From contig NZ_JASITD010000033.1 in the NCBI RefSeq assembly GCF_030063445.1, positions 1 to 38,285 of the forward strand: a stretch of 38,285 nt of DNA, in the 5' to 3' direction. Numbering within the stretch: the first letter of the stretch is position 1; each line of letters opens with the position of its first letter. Source of the DNA: Hymenobacter sp. H14-R3 (lineage in GTDB: Bacteria; Bacteroidota; Bacteroidia; Cytophagales; Hymenobacteraceae). A program made the position numbers and the translations under genes. This document shows positions 16,359 to 24,108 of the stretch, in pieces. The notes beneath the pieces are model-generated. The model saw nothing but the letters and a program-made list of their open reading frames with translations. It ran no database searches and was not told where the DNA came from.

Positions 16359-17714
16359 ATGAAAATCGAACAGTTTGAAGACAAGGGCCTGGCCCACTTT
16401 TCCTACGCCATTCTCAGCGACTGCGCCCGCGAAGTCGTCCTCATCGACCCCGCCCGCAACCCGCAGCCCTACTACGACTTTGCCCAGGCGCACGAGGCCA
16501 AAATTGTGGCCGTTATCGAAACCCACCCCCACGCCGACTTCGTGAGCAGCCACCTGGAAATTGCGCAGAAAACCGGCGCGGTTATTCGCGTGAGCAAGTT
16601 GCTCGGAGCTGATTATCAGCACGAAGCCTTCGATGAGGGCGACGCCTTCGCGGTGGGCAAGCTCACGTTCCGGGCCCTGAACACGCCCGGCCACTCGCCC
16701 GATTCCATCAGCATTGTGCTGGCGCGCGCGGGCAAAGACGTGGCCGTATTCACCGGCGACACGCTGTTTATCGGTGACGTGGGCCGGCCCGACCTGCGCG
16801 AAAAAGCCGGCAACCTCCGGGCCAGGCGCGAGGAGCTGGCCGCCCAGCTGTACCACAGCACCCGCGAAAAGCTGATGCCCCTGGCCGACGACGTGCTCGT
16901 GTACCCCGCCCACGGCGCGGGCAGCCTCTGCGGCAAGGCCCTGAGCGGGGCCAGCAGCAGCAGCATCGGGGCCGAGAAAATCGGCAACCCCATGCTGCAA
17001 CCCCTGAGCGAAGCCGCGTTTGTGGCCGAGCTGCTGGCCGACCAGCCCTTCATTCCCCAGTACTTCGGCTACGACGTGGCCCTGAACAAGGCCGGCGCGC
17101 CGGCCTACGCCCCCAGCGTGCAGCAGGTGCCGCGCCTGGCGGCCGGCGCGGCGCTGGCGGCCGGCGTGCTGGTGATTGATGCGCGCCCCGCGGCGGCGTT
17201 CAAAAAAGGCCACGTGGCGGGGGCCATCAACCTCCAGCAGGGTGGCAAGTTCGAGACCTGGCTGGGCTCGCTTGTGGGGCCGGCGGAGTCGTTTTACCTG
17301 CTCGCGGCCGACGAGGCCACGCGGGAGGACCTGATTCAGAAAACGGCCAAAATCGGCTACGAGCCGCTCATTAAAGGTGCGCTGGTGGGCACCCCGGCCC
17401 CCGGCGCGGCGATGCCGGCGCTGGACGTGGCGCAGTTCCGCGCGCACCCGGAAAGCTACACCATCGTGGATATCCGCAGCCCGGTGGAGCACCGCGACGA
17501 GCCCATTTTCGCGGGCTCCCTCCACATTCCGCTGCCCGAGCTGCGCGCGCGGGCCGGCGAGATTCCGGCCGGCAAGCCGGTGGTGGTGCACTGCGCCGGC
17601 GGCTACCGCTCGGCGGCGGGCAGCAGCATCGTGGCCGCCGCCTTGCCCGGGGCCGAGGTGCTCGATTTGGGCGAGGCCGTGCAGTCGTTTCAGCCCGCCC
17701 CGGCGGCCCACTAG
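16359..17714 (+). CDS. cstB: persulfide dioxygenase-rhodanese fusion (CstB-like)
   Basis: A 451-residue three-domain protein. The N-terminal metallo-beta-lactamase domain (1-230) resembles ETHE1-type persulfide dioxygenases: ETHPHADFVSSH (His56, His58, Asp60, His65), NTPGHSPDS, FTGDTLFIGDVGRPDL and VYPAHGAGSLCG. A middle rhodanese-like domain (about 255-340; LVIDARPAAAFKKGHVAGAI) has no active-site cysteine. The C-terminal rhodanese (about 350-440) has VVVHCAGGYRSAAG with active Cys412. This order, dioxygenase, inactive rhodanese, active rhodanese, is that of CstB, which turns thiol persulfides into sulfite and thiosulfate using one non-haem iron. The ATG at 16359 removes four leader codons. 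It follows tauE by 45 bases, probably in one transcript, and is followed by another rhodanese gene. Confidence 0.9.
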   Translation: MKIEQFEDKGLAHFSYAILSDCAREVVLIDPARNPQPYYDFAQAHEAKIVAVIETHPHADFVSSHLEIAQKTGAVIRVSKLLGADYQHEAFDEGDAFAVGKLTFRALNTPGHSPDSISIVLARAGKDVAVFTGDTLFIGDVGRPDLREKAGNLRARREELAAQLYHSTREKLMPLADDVLVYPAHGAGSLCGKALSGASSSSIGAEKIGNPMLQPLSEAAFVAELLADQPFIPQYFGYDVALNKAGAPAYAPSVQQVPRLAAGAALAAGVLVIDARPAAAFKKGHVAGAINLQQGGKFETWLGSLVGPAESFYLLAADEATREDLIQKTAKIGYEPLIKGALVGTPAPGAAMPALDVAQFRAHPESYTIVDIRSPVEHRDEPIFAGSLHIPLPELRARAGEIPAGKPVVVHCAGGYRSAAGSSIVAAALPGAEVLDLGEAVQSFQPAPAAH

Positions 17715-17794
17715 GCCCGGCCGGGCCGCAGGCTTTGCGCCTACCAGGCTTGGCTGCTACGCTGTTTTCTCCTCGTCCCTCAAATTATTCTCCC

Positions 17795-18136
17795 ATGTTT
17801 AGCTTCCTTACCTCTGCCGCGCCCGCTTACCACAACCTGCCGCCGGCCCAGTTTGCTGCCGGCATCCGCCAGGCCGGGGCCGTGCTGCTCGACGTGCGCC
17901 GGCCCGACGAGTTTGCCCAGGGCCACCTGCCGGGCGCCGTCAACCTCGAAGTAACCGCGCCCGACTTCGGCCGGCGCGTGGCTACCCTCGACAAAGCCAA
18001 GCCCACCTACGTGTACTGCCGCAGCGGGGCCCGCTCGGCCAACGCGGCCGGGCAGCTTACTACGGCCGGCTTTGCGCAGGTGAGCAACCTGCTGGGCGGC
18101 GTGCTCGACTGGCCCGAGCCGCTCACTACTAAATAA
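17795..18136 (+). CDS. single-domain rhodanese (sulfurtransferase)
   Basis: A 113-residue rhodanese-like protein that would carry sulfane sulfur as a cysteine persulfide. It has LLDVRRPDEFAQGHLPGAVN (31-50) and the active loop YVYCRSGARS with Cys75; the C-terminal GGVLDWPEPL closes the domain. There is no signal peptide, so it is cytosolic. The start at 17795 follows an in-frame ATG at 17735 that would add a non-family leader. It lies 80 bases after cstB and before the split YeeE pair, and probably passes persulfide to or from CstB (inference). Length is typical of GlpE-like single-domain members. Confidence 0.88.
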   Translation: MFSFLTSAAPAYHNLPPAQFAAGIRQAGAVLLDVRRPDEFAQGHLPGAVNLEVTAPDFGRRVATLDKAKPTYVYCRSGARSANAAGQLTTAGFAQVSNLLGGVLDWPEPLTTK

Positions 18137-18147
18137 TAACGGGAATA

Positions 18148-18249
18148 TAGGGCAAGCTTTAGCTTGCCGGCAGCAGGTTCATAATGCTTTGTATAGCAAG
18201 CATATACGAACTAGCAAACCCTGCCGCCGGCAAGCTAAAGCTTACCCTA
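18148..18249. repeat. REP/MITE-like inverted-repeat element
   Basis: Two 30-base arms (18148-18177 and 18220-18249) are inverted copies with three mismatches, enclosing 42 bases. The left arm itself holds the perfect hairpin GGCAAGCTTTAGCTTGCC. A 22-base part of the right arm (18229-18250) recurs at 27515-27536 with one change, so it is a dispersed element and not a simple terminator. It lies between the rhodanese and the first yeeE-like gene. Confidence 0.7.
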
Positions 18250-18272
18250 CCTCCTGACTCTCCTTGCTTTTT

Positions 18273-18833
18273 ATGCTTGAACTTTTGCAAAAACCCTGGC
18301 CCTGGTACGTGGCCGGGCCCCTGATTGGCCTCACCGTGCCGGCGCTGCTGCTGCTGGGCAACAAAGCGCTGGGTATCAGCTCCTCGCTGCGGCACGTGTG
18401 CGCCGCCTGCGTGCCGGCCGGCATCCCGTTTCTGACTTACAACTGGCGGGCCGAGATGTGGAACCTGGTGTTCGTGCTCGGTATTGCCCTGGGCGGCTTC
18501 CTGGGTTACCAGGTGCTGGGCCACCCCGCCGTGGTGGGCATCTCGCCCGAAACCGTGCACGACCTCCAAACCCAGCTGCACCTCACCGATTTCACCGGCC
18601 TGCTGCCGCGCGAGCTGTTTGCCCTCGACAACCTGGCCAACTGGAAGGGCTGGGTCTTTATGGTGCTGGGCGGCTTTCTGGTGGGCTTCGGCACGCGCTA
18701 CGCCGGGGGCTGCACCTCGGGCCACGCCATTTCGGGCCTCTCCAACTTGCAGTGGGTGTCGCTGGTGGCGGTTATCGGCTTTTTCGCCGGCGGGCTGGTA
18801 ATGACGTGGGTGGTTTACCCGCTGCTTTTTTAA
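18273..18833 (+). CDS. YeeE/YedE family transporter, first half (PmpA-like)
   Basis: A 186-residue membrane protein of the YeeE/YedE family, linked to thiosulfate or other sulfur-compound uptake. Four or five hydrophobic spans are visible, from WYVAGPLIGLTVPALLLLG to VSLVAVIGFFAGGLVMTW. The signature GGCTSGHAISGLS (Cys147, His151) is the conserved thiosulfate-contacting motif of the family. The protein is half the size of one-piece YeeE and is followed 17 bases later by a second, shorter member, as in bigR-type operons where the two are called PmpA and PmpB. The ATG at 18273 is preferred to a TTG at 18264. The repeat element just upstream leaves room for its own promoter. Confidence 0.87.
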   Translation: MLELLQKPWPWYVAGPLIGLTVPALLLLGNKALGISSSLRHVCAACVPAGIPFLTYNWRAEMWNLVFVLGIALGGFLGYQVLGHPAVVGISPETVHDLQTQLHLTDFTGLLPRELFALDNLANWKGWVFMVLGGFLVGFGTRYAGGCTSGHAISGLSNLQWVSLVAVIGFFAGGLVMTWVVYPLLF

Positions 18834-18850
18834 CGCTGTTTTCTACCGTT

Positions 18851-19261
18851 ATGAAATACCTTAAATACCTGGTGTTGGGCACGTTGTTTGGCATCATTCT
18901 CACCAAGAGCGAAGTCATCAGCTGGTTTCGGATTCAGGAGATGTTCCGCTTCCAGGCCTTCCACATGTACGGCGTCATCGGCTCGGCCATTGTGGTGGGC
19001 ATGGTTTCGATTCAGCTCCTCAAGCGCAACCGCCTCAAAAGCATCAGCGGCGAGCCCATTGTACTGGCCGACAAGCAGTTCAACCACGGCATCTGGATTG
19101 GCGGCTTCATTTTTGGGCTGGGCTGGGCCATTACCGGGGCCTGCCCCGGCCCGCTATTCGCCCAGCTGGGCAGCGGCGTGGGCGGGGCCGCCGTCATGAT
19201 TCTGGCCGCCCTGGCCGGCACCTGGACCTACAGCGCCCTGCGCGAGAAGCTGCCCCACTAG
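18851..19261 (+). CDS. YeeE/YedE family transporter, second half (DUF6691, PmpB-like)
   Basis: A 136-residue membrane protein that pairs with the preceding gene. It has about four hydrophobic segments: YLVLGTLFGIILTKS, YGVIGSAIVVGMVSIQLL, IWIGGFIFGLGWAITGACPG and VMILAALAGTWTYSAL. The GACPGP motif with Cys98 matches the second conserved motif of full-length YeeE. Two half-transporters encoded side by side, each with one conserved cysteine motif, are expected to form one sulfur-compound channel in the inner membrane. The next gene, tsdA-like, starts 65 bases on. Confidence 0.87.
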   Translation: MKYLKYLVLGTLFGIILTKSEVISWFRIQEMFRFQAFHMYGVIGSAIVVGMVSIQLLKRNRLKSISGEPIVLADKQFNHGIWIGGFIFGLGWAITGACPGPLFAQLGSGVGGAAVMILAALAGTWTYSALREKLPH

Positions 19262-19326
19262 GTGGCCCCTACCTACCTTAGTTACCAGTTACCTGCCTTA
19301 CTTGGTGCGCGCCTAATCTCTCTGTG

Positions 19327-20373
19327 ATGATGCCTTCTGAAGAACCCGGCCGGCAGCTTAGGCTGGTAGCGCGTTTGCTGGTGCTGCTCACGGCCGTGGT
19401 CGTGCTGATGGCCGGGGTGCTGCTGAGCCAGCGCTACGGCCCGCCGGCCGCGCCGGCCCCCATCGTGGCTGACGAAGCTACCGACGGCCCGCCGCCCGCG
19501 GGCAGCTACCACCGCCCCGCCACCCCGGCCCCCGACACGGCCACTATTCCGCGCACGGCGGCGGGCCGCGAAATCCGCTACGGGCGGCAGCTGATTGCCC
19601 ATACGGCGCAGTACCTGGGCCCGCAGGGCACGGTGGCGCACCTCACCAACGGCATGAACTGCCAGAACTGCCACCTGCAGGCCGGCACCCAGGGCTTCGC
19701 CAACAACTACCTGGCCGTGGCCGCCACCTACCCCAAGCTGCGGGCCCGCTCGGGCACGACGGTGGACGTTGCCCAGCGCGTGAACGACTGCCTGGAACGC
19801 AGCCTCAACGGCCGCGCCCTGCCCGACAGCAGCCGCGAGCTGCGCGCCATGGTGGCCTACGTCAAGTGGCTGGGAACGGGCATCCCGAAGGGCAAAAAGG
19901 TCTACGGCACGGGCTTCGTGAAGCTGGCCTACCTCGACCGGGCCACCGACCCGGTGGTTGGCAAAGCCGTGTTTGCCAGCAAGTGCCAGAGTTGCCACGG
20001 CCCCACCGGGCAGGGCCAGCCGCTGGCGGATGGCCCGGGCTACCAGTACCCGCCGCTGTGGGGCCCGCACAGCTACAACGACGGCGCGGGTATGTTTCGG
20101 GTGAGCAACCTGGCCAAGTACGTGAAGGCCGCCATGCCCTTTGGGGCCACCTTCGACCACGCGCAGCTCACCAACAAGCAGGCCTGGGACGTGGCCGCCT
20201 TCGTCAACTCGCAGCCCCGCCCGCACCTGCCTACCCCCCGCGACTGGCCCGACATCCGCAAGAAGCCGGCTGACCATCCCTTCGGCCCCTACGCCGATGC
20301 ATTCTCCGAGCGGCAGCACAAGTACGGGCCGTGGCCGCCCATTGAGGCCACCTACCCCGCCAAGGCCAACTAG
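19327..20373 (+). CDS. tsdA: diheme c-type cytochrome, thiosulfate dehydrogenase (TsdA-like)
   Basis: A 348-residue periplasmic cytochrome anchored or exported through the hydrophobic segment at 12-33. Two haem sites are visible: CQNCH (112-116) and CQSCH (220-224). Between them, VNDCLERSLNGR contains Cys155, matching the unusual cysteine ligand of haem 1 in TsdA, and is followed by MVAYVKWLGTGIP. The second half has YPPLWGPHSYNDGAGM, AWDVAAFVNSQPRPH and PYADAFSERQHKYGPW, all typical of TsdA. TsdA joins two thiosulfate ions into tetrathionate, passing two electrons to the respiratory chain, or works in reverse. Its place after a thiosulfate-type transporter and before terminal oxidases fits. 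GTG at 19324 and ATG at 19330 are alternative starts. No separate TsdB is seen. Confidence 0.9.
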   Translation: MMPSEEPGRQLRLVARLLVLLTAVVVLMAGVLLSQRYGPPAAPAPIVADEATDGPPPAGSYHRPATPAPDTATIPRTAAGREIRYGRQLIAHTAQYLGPQGTVAHLTNGMNCQNCHLQAGTQGFANNYLAVAATYPKLRARSGTTVDVAQRVNDCLERSLNGRALPDSSRELRAMVAYVKWLGTGIPKGKKVYGTGFVKLAYLDRATDPVVGKAVFASKCQSCHGPTGQGQPLADGPGYQYPPLWGPHSYNDGAGMFRVSNLAKYVKAAMPFGATFDHAQLTNKQAWDVAAFVNSQPRPHLPTPRDWPDIRKKPADHPFGPYADAFSERQHKYGPWPPIEATYPAKAN

Positions 20374-20382
20374 CTACCGCTG

Positions 20383-21831
20383 ATGAACCGCCTCCTTCGT
20401 CTCTGCGCGGCCAGCCTGCTTTTGGGCCCCCTGGCCGCGCGGGCGCAGCAGGCCGAGCCCGCCCCTACCCGCCCCACCATCGGCCGCCCGGTGCTGCAAC
20501 CTTATGCCGCCCCGGCTGCGGCCGACACGGGGAAGGCCCGCACGCTGGCCGAAGCCTTTGGGCGCGGGCAGTGGCGGGGGCGTAACTACTTTATAATGAG
20601 TCAGAACCGCGGCAGCCTGCCCAGCTACTACGCCAACGGCCTGGGGGCCGGGGCGCGCTTCGAGACGGCCCCGCTGCACGGGGTTTCGGTGGGGGCGGGC
20701 GGCTTTTTCTGGGTGAGCCTGGCCGCCAATGACCTGGCCACGCCCGACGCGGCTACCGGCGCAGTGAGCCGCTACGGGGTGGGCCTGTTCGACGTGCGCA
20801 GCCCCGGCCGGCGGCAGCTCACGGGCCGGCCCGAGGAGCTGTTCGTGCGCTACCGCTGGCGGCAGTCGGCGGCCACCTTCGGGCGGCAGCTGCTGGTAAC
20901 GCCCCTGCTCAACCCGCAGGATGGCCGCCTGAGCCCCAACTACGCGCAAGGGGTTTGGCTGGAAGTCAACGAGCTGGCTCATACGCGCTTCACGGCGGGC
21001 GGGCTCACGCACCTCGCCGTGCGCTCGACCTCGGAGTGGGCGCCGGTGGCCAGTTCCAATGGCCTCTACTCGGCGGGGGTGGACGAGGCCAGCCGGCGCG
21101 CCGCCTATACCGGCCAGCTGAGCAGCCGGGGCCGGGGCGTGCTGGGCGCCAGCCAGCAGCGGGGCCCCCGCACCCGCGTGCTGGCCTGGAACTACTACGC
21201 CGACAACCTCTTCAACAGCCTCTTTACGGAGCTGACCACCGGCCGGGCCGTGGGCGCGGGCGCGGGCCAGCTTACGCTGGGCGCGCAGTACCACTACCAG
21301 CGCACCGTGGGCACCGGCGGCAACCCCGACCCGCACCTGGCCTACAGCGCCCCCGGCCGCCAGGCCCACGGCCTGAGCGGCCGCCTGGGCTACCAGCGCG
21401 GCCCCTGGAGCCTGAGCGCCAACTACACCCGCATCACCCACACGAAGCGCTTCTTGTTTCCGCGCGAGTGGGGCCGCGAGCCGTTTTACACGTTTTTGCC
21501 CCGCGAGCGGGAAGAGGGCTTTGGGGGCCTCGACGCGGCCGCGCTGCTGGCCAGCTACGCGGTGCCGGCCGGGCCGGGCCTGAAGGCGGAGGTTGGCTAC
21601 GGCCCCTGTTACCTACCCGAAGTAACGGATTTACGCCTCAACAAGTACGGCATGCCTTCGTAAAGCCCGCGCAGCCCCTTGGCTCAGCTACCCGTTTCGG
21701 GGCTGGGCCAAGGGGCTGCGCGGGCAGATGCTGTACCTCTACAAAGGCAGCCTGGGCCACACCCACGACGCGAGGCCCGCTACGTGGTGAACATGCACCA
21801 GCTTAACCTGATTACCAACTACGATTTCTAG
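20383..21831 (+). pseudogene. OprD-like outer-membrane porin with frameshifted C-terminus
   Basis: The main frame (20383-21663, 426 residues) has a signal peptide (RLLRLCAASLLLGPLAARAQ) followed by alternating aromatic and glycine-rich strands typical of a beta-barrel porin: GRNYFIMSQNRG, VSVGAGGFFWVSL, RVLAWNYYADNLFNSLF, and near the end LRLNKYGMPS. It then stops. Downstream, a second frame gives YPFRGWAKGLRGQMLYLYKG and a third gives ARYVVNMHQLNLITNYDF and a stop at 21829-21831, the expected last strands ending in phenylalanine. Two shifts therefore separate the barrel from its end, and the first coincides with an exact 19-bp inverted repeat. Without the final aromatic residue assembly would probably fail. 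The gene starts 9 bases after tsdA; it may have admitted thiosulfate or organic anions. Confidence 0.8.
21665..21725. repeat. 19-bp perfect inverted repeat inside the porin 3' end
   Basis: GCCCGCGCAGCCCCTTGGC at 21665-21683 is the exact inverted copy of 21707-21725; pairing continues three bases further in after a G-T wobble. The right arm encodes AKGLRGQ of the porin in its proper frame, the left arm replaces codons expected there. It looks like a local inverted duplication. Confidence 0.7.
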
Positions 21832-21850
21832 GAATTCAGCCCCCCGCCTT

Positions 21851-22381
21851 ATGAAGCCACTCCTGCATTATCCGGCCCCGGCCGCCGCTTTGTTACTGGC
21901 CTTGCTGGGCAATCCGAGCCAGGCCCAAACCGCCGCCCCGGCAGCGCCCATGGCGCCGGCGCCCACCCTGGGCGCGCCCAACGCCGCCGCCGCTGCCCAG
22001 GCCGCCCGGTTTCACGGGGCCACGGCCCGCAAGGGCCACTACCGAGCTGTTTACCAGCTCAATAGCAGCGACCCCAAGCTCATTACCAAAACGCTGCAGG
22101 CCATGCAGGCCGCCGTGGCCGACCCCCGCCTGAAGGGCAAGCTGGCCCTGGAGCTGGTCGTGTTCAGTGGCGGCACCGTGGCCCTGCGCAAAAACCAGCC
22201 CTACGAAGCCGATGTGCTGGCTTTGCAGCAAGCCGGCGTTATCCTGGCGCAGTGCGAAAACTCGATGAAGGCCCAAAACCTCACCCCCGATGAGATGCTG
22301 CCCTACATTTCGTTCGTGCCCACGGCCAATGGCGAGCTGATTATCCGGCAGGCGGAGGGCTGGGCGCTGGTGCATTTGTAG
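21851..22381 (+). CDS. exported DsrE-like protein, copy 1
   Basis: A 176-residue DsrE/DsrF-type protein. A signal peptide (residues 1-26, LALLGNPSQAQ) is followed by a low-complexity Ala/Pro linker (27-50) and the DsrE fold: YRAVYQLNSSDPKLITKTL, LKGKLALELVVFSGGTVAL, VILAQCENSMKAQNLTPDEM and a closing ELIIRQAEGWALVHL. DsrE-like proteins carry sulfane sulfur on a conserved cysteine; Cys135 in the AQC motif is that residue here. The usual relatives (DsrE, TusD) are cytosolic, whereas this one is predicted to leave the cytosol. It follows the porin by 19 bases and a paralogue by 230 bases, at the end of the sulfur island. A periplasmic sulfur-carrier role is an inference. Confidence 0.82.
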   Translation: MKPLLHYPAPAAALLLALLGNPSQAQTAAPAAPMAPAPTLGAPNAAAAAQAARFHGATARKGHYRAVYQLNSSDPKLITKTLQAMQAAVADPRLKGKLALELVVFSGGTVALRKNQPYEADVLALQQAGVILAQCENSMKAQNLTPDEMLPYISFVPTANGELIIRQAEGWALVHL

Positions 22382-22444
22382 CAGCACCGCCGGGGGCCGA
22401 TAAATTCTCCCGGCTTGGGGGGGGCGTTCGCCCTGGGCGAGTGC

Positions 22445-22505
22445 CTGCGCACGCACGCAGCTGGGCCGGCCGGCTCCGGCGCGGCCCAGCTGCGTGCGTG
22501 CGCAG
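22445..22505. terminator. 24-bp perfect hairpin between the two DsrE-like genes
   Basis: Bases 22445-22468 and 22482-22505 are exact inverted copies around a 13-base loop; the inner arm reads ACGCACGCAGCTGGGCC. It lies about 65 bases after the first dsrE-like stop and 105 before the next start. There is no T-run, so it is either a processing or attenuating hairpin or a REP-like repeat; a terminator role is a guess. Confidence 0.5.
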
Positions 22506-22611
22506 CGTTTGAACGGACACCCTTTGGGCATGCCCGGCAATGCCCCCGCCCGCCGCCACGACCCAGGCAGCCCGCCCCTTTTTCGTATTTCACCACTAAT
22601 CCCCTTTTCCG

Positions 22612-23097
22612 ATGCCTGTTTTTCGTCATTTCCTGGCTGCGCTGCTGCTGACTGGGACGGCCCTCACCGCCACCGCCCAAACTGCCAAACCCAGCGCCGA
22701 CCAGGTTGCTTTTCAACAAGGCACCTTTCAGGGGGCCACGGCCGACAAAGCCCGCTATGATGTTATTTATCAGCTCGATAGCGAAGACCCCAAGCTAATT
22801 AAGCAGACCCTGCGCAACATCAGCAATGCCCTGGACGACCCCCGCCTGAAGGGCAAGCTGCAAGTCGAGCTGGTGGCTTTTGGCGGGGGCGTCGCGGCCT
22901 TTCGCAAAGACCAGCCCTACGAGGCGGAGCTGCTGGCCCTCAAAGAGAAAGGTGTGATTCTGGCGCAGTGCCTGAACACGATGCGGGAGCGCAAAATAAC
23001 CAAGCAGGAGCTGTGGCCCTTCCTCAGCTTCGTGCCCAGCGGCAACGGGGAGCTGATAATCCGGCAGGCGCAGGGCTGGGCGCTGGTGCACCCGTAG
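22612..23097 (+). CDS. exported DsrE-like protein, copy 2
   Basis: A 161-residue paralogue of the preceding DsrE-like gene. A signal peptide covers residues 1-23 (HFLAALLLTGTALTATAQ); the mature part lacks the Ala/Pro linker of copy 1. Matching blocks are YDVIYQLDSEDPKLIKQTL, DDPRLKGKLQVELVAFGGG, VILAQCLNTMRERKITKQEL and NGELIIRQAQGWALVHP. The conserved cysteine is Cys120. Since DsrE-family proteins often act as hetero-oligomers (DsrEFH, TusBCD), two adjacent exported members could form a complex outside the cytosol. The pair is split by a strong hairpin, so expression may differ. Function is inferred from family only. Confidence 0.82.
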   Translation: MPVFRHFLAALLLTGTALTATAQTAKPSADQVAFQQGTFQGATADKARYDVIYQLDSEDPKLIKQTLRNISNALDDPRLKGKLQVELVAFGGGVAAFRKDQPYEAELLALKEKGVILAQCLNTMRERKITKQELWPFLSFVPSGNGELIIRQAQGWALVHP

Positions 23098-23119
23098 TTT
23101 TGCGGGCTTCCCCTTCCCC

Positions 23120-23983
23120 ATGAAAGCGGCCACCGTTCCGGTTTACTGCATTGGCTCGTACCCGGATGGGCACGGGCCGGACCGCTTTTATGCCCAGCGG
23201 CTCGAAACGCTGGTGGCCAGCTTTGCCGGCATCGACCGGCCGCACACCCACGATTTCTACCTGCTGCTGTATATCCGGCAGGGCTCGGGCACGCATACCA
23301 TTGATTTTGTGACGTATGACGTGCAGCCGGGCTACCTGTTTTTTCTGGCTCCCGGCCAGCTGCACAGCTGGAGCCTGAGCGCCGACTGCGCTGGCTACCT
23401 CGTGTTTTTTGACGAGGCGTTTTACCTGCACACCTACCCCAGCAGCCGCCTGCGGCAATACCCGTTCTTTCAGCCGCTGCGCGCGCACCTGGTGGACTTG
23501 TCGGGGCCGACGCCGCCCTTCCCAACCCTGCTGGAGCAACTGATGCTGGAAGCGGAAAGCGGCTTCGACAACCGCCTGGAGGTGCTGCGCGGCTGCCTCT
23601 ACGTGCTGCTGGAGCTGGCCGCCCGCTACGCCCAGCGCACCGCGCCCACGGCCGCCAGCGCGCACCAGGGCCAGCTGCTGCGCCGCTTTGAGGAGCTGCT
23701 CGACCAGCATTTTCGCACCGAAAAAACCGTGCGCGCCTACGCCGCCTGGCTCAGCCTCACCCCCAACCACCTGAACGCCCTGTGCCGCCGCGCCCGCAAC
23801 CACACGGCCAGCGACCTCATTCAGCAGCGGGTGCTGGTGGAGGCCCAGCGCCTGCTCGCGCACTCGGGCCAGCCCATCAAGCAGCTGGCCGAGGCCCTGG
23901 GTTTTCAGGATGCCTCGTACTTCGGGCGCTTCTTTCGCAAGCGCACGGGCCAGACCCCGGAGCAGTTTCGTGAAAATCGTTGA
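23120..23983 (+). CDS. AraC-family transcriptional regulator
   Basis: A 287-residue activator with an N-terminal cupin-like sensor (about 35-160; HTHDFYLLLYIRQGSGTH, GYLFFLAPGQLHSW) and a C-terminal double helix-turn-helix (about 190-285; AYAAWLSLTPNHLNALCRRA then IKQLAEALGFQDASYFGRFF and RKRTGQTPEQFR). The first histidines of the cupin (HTH) suggest a small-molecule pocket; the ligand is not evident. It starts 22 bases after the second dsrE-like gene; TAGTTTTG at 23095-23102, overlapping that gene's stop, matches the TAnnTTTG box, so it may have its own promoter. It may regulate the sulfur genes before it or the oxidases after it. Confidence 0.87.
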   Translation: MKAATVPVYCIGSYPDGHGPDRFYAQRLETLVASFAGIDRPHTHDFYLLLYIRQGSGTHTIDFVTYDVQPGYLFFLAPGQLHSWSLSADCAGYLVFFDEAFYLHTYPSSRLRQYPFFQPLRAHLVDLSGPTPPFPTLLEQLMLEAESGFDNRLEVLRGCLYVLLELAARYAQRTAPTAASAHQGQLLRRFEELLDQHFRTEKTVRAYAAWLSLTPNHLNALCRRARNHTASDLIQQRVLVEAQRLLAHSGQPIKQLAEALGFQDASYFGRFFRKRTGQTPEQFRENR

Positions 23984-24013
23984 TATGTGGGAGTAATGCC
24001 CCGTTTTGTGGCT

Positions 24014-24043
24014 TTTGAGGGATTTTTGAGGATGGTACCTTTG
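24014..24043 (+). promoter_or_regulatory. Bacteroidota-type promoter for the cox region
   Basis: TTTG at 24014-24017 and TACCTTTG at 24036-24043, 18 bases apart, match the minus-33 and minus-7 boxes (TTTG, TAnnTTTG) of the Bacteroidota main sigma factor. GGTAC and GTACC flank the minus-7 box as an inverted pair, a possible operator. The next start codon downstream is 24109. Confidence 0.55.
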
Positions 24044-24108
24044 TAAAAGTACCAGCGACCCTGCTTTGCCAATTTCGGCTGAACGGGGGCGCGGCCACTG
24101 CCCCGCGC

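Noticed and set aside
16350..17711. Long minus-strand frame opposite cstB
   Set aside because: Antisense shadow of a GC-rich gene; composition rich in Gly, Arg, His and Gln with no domain.
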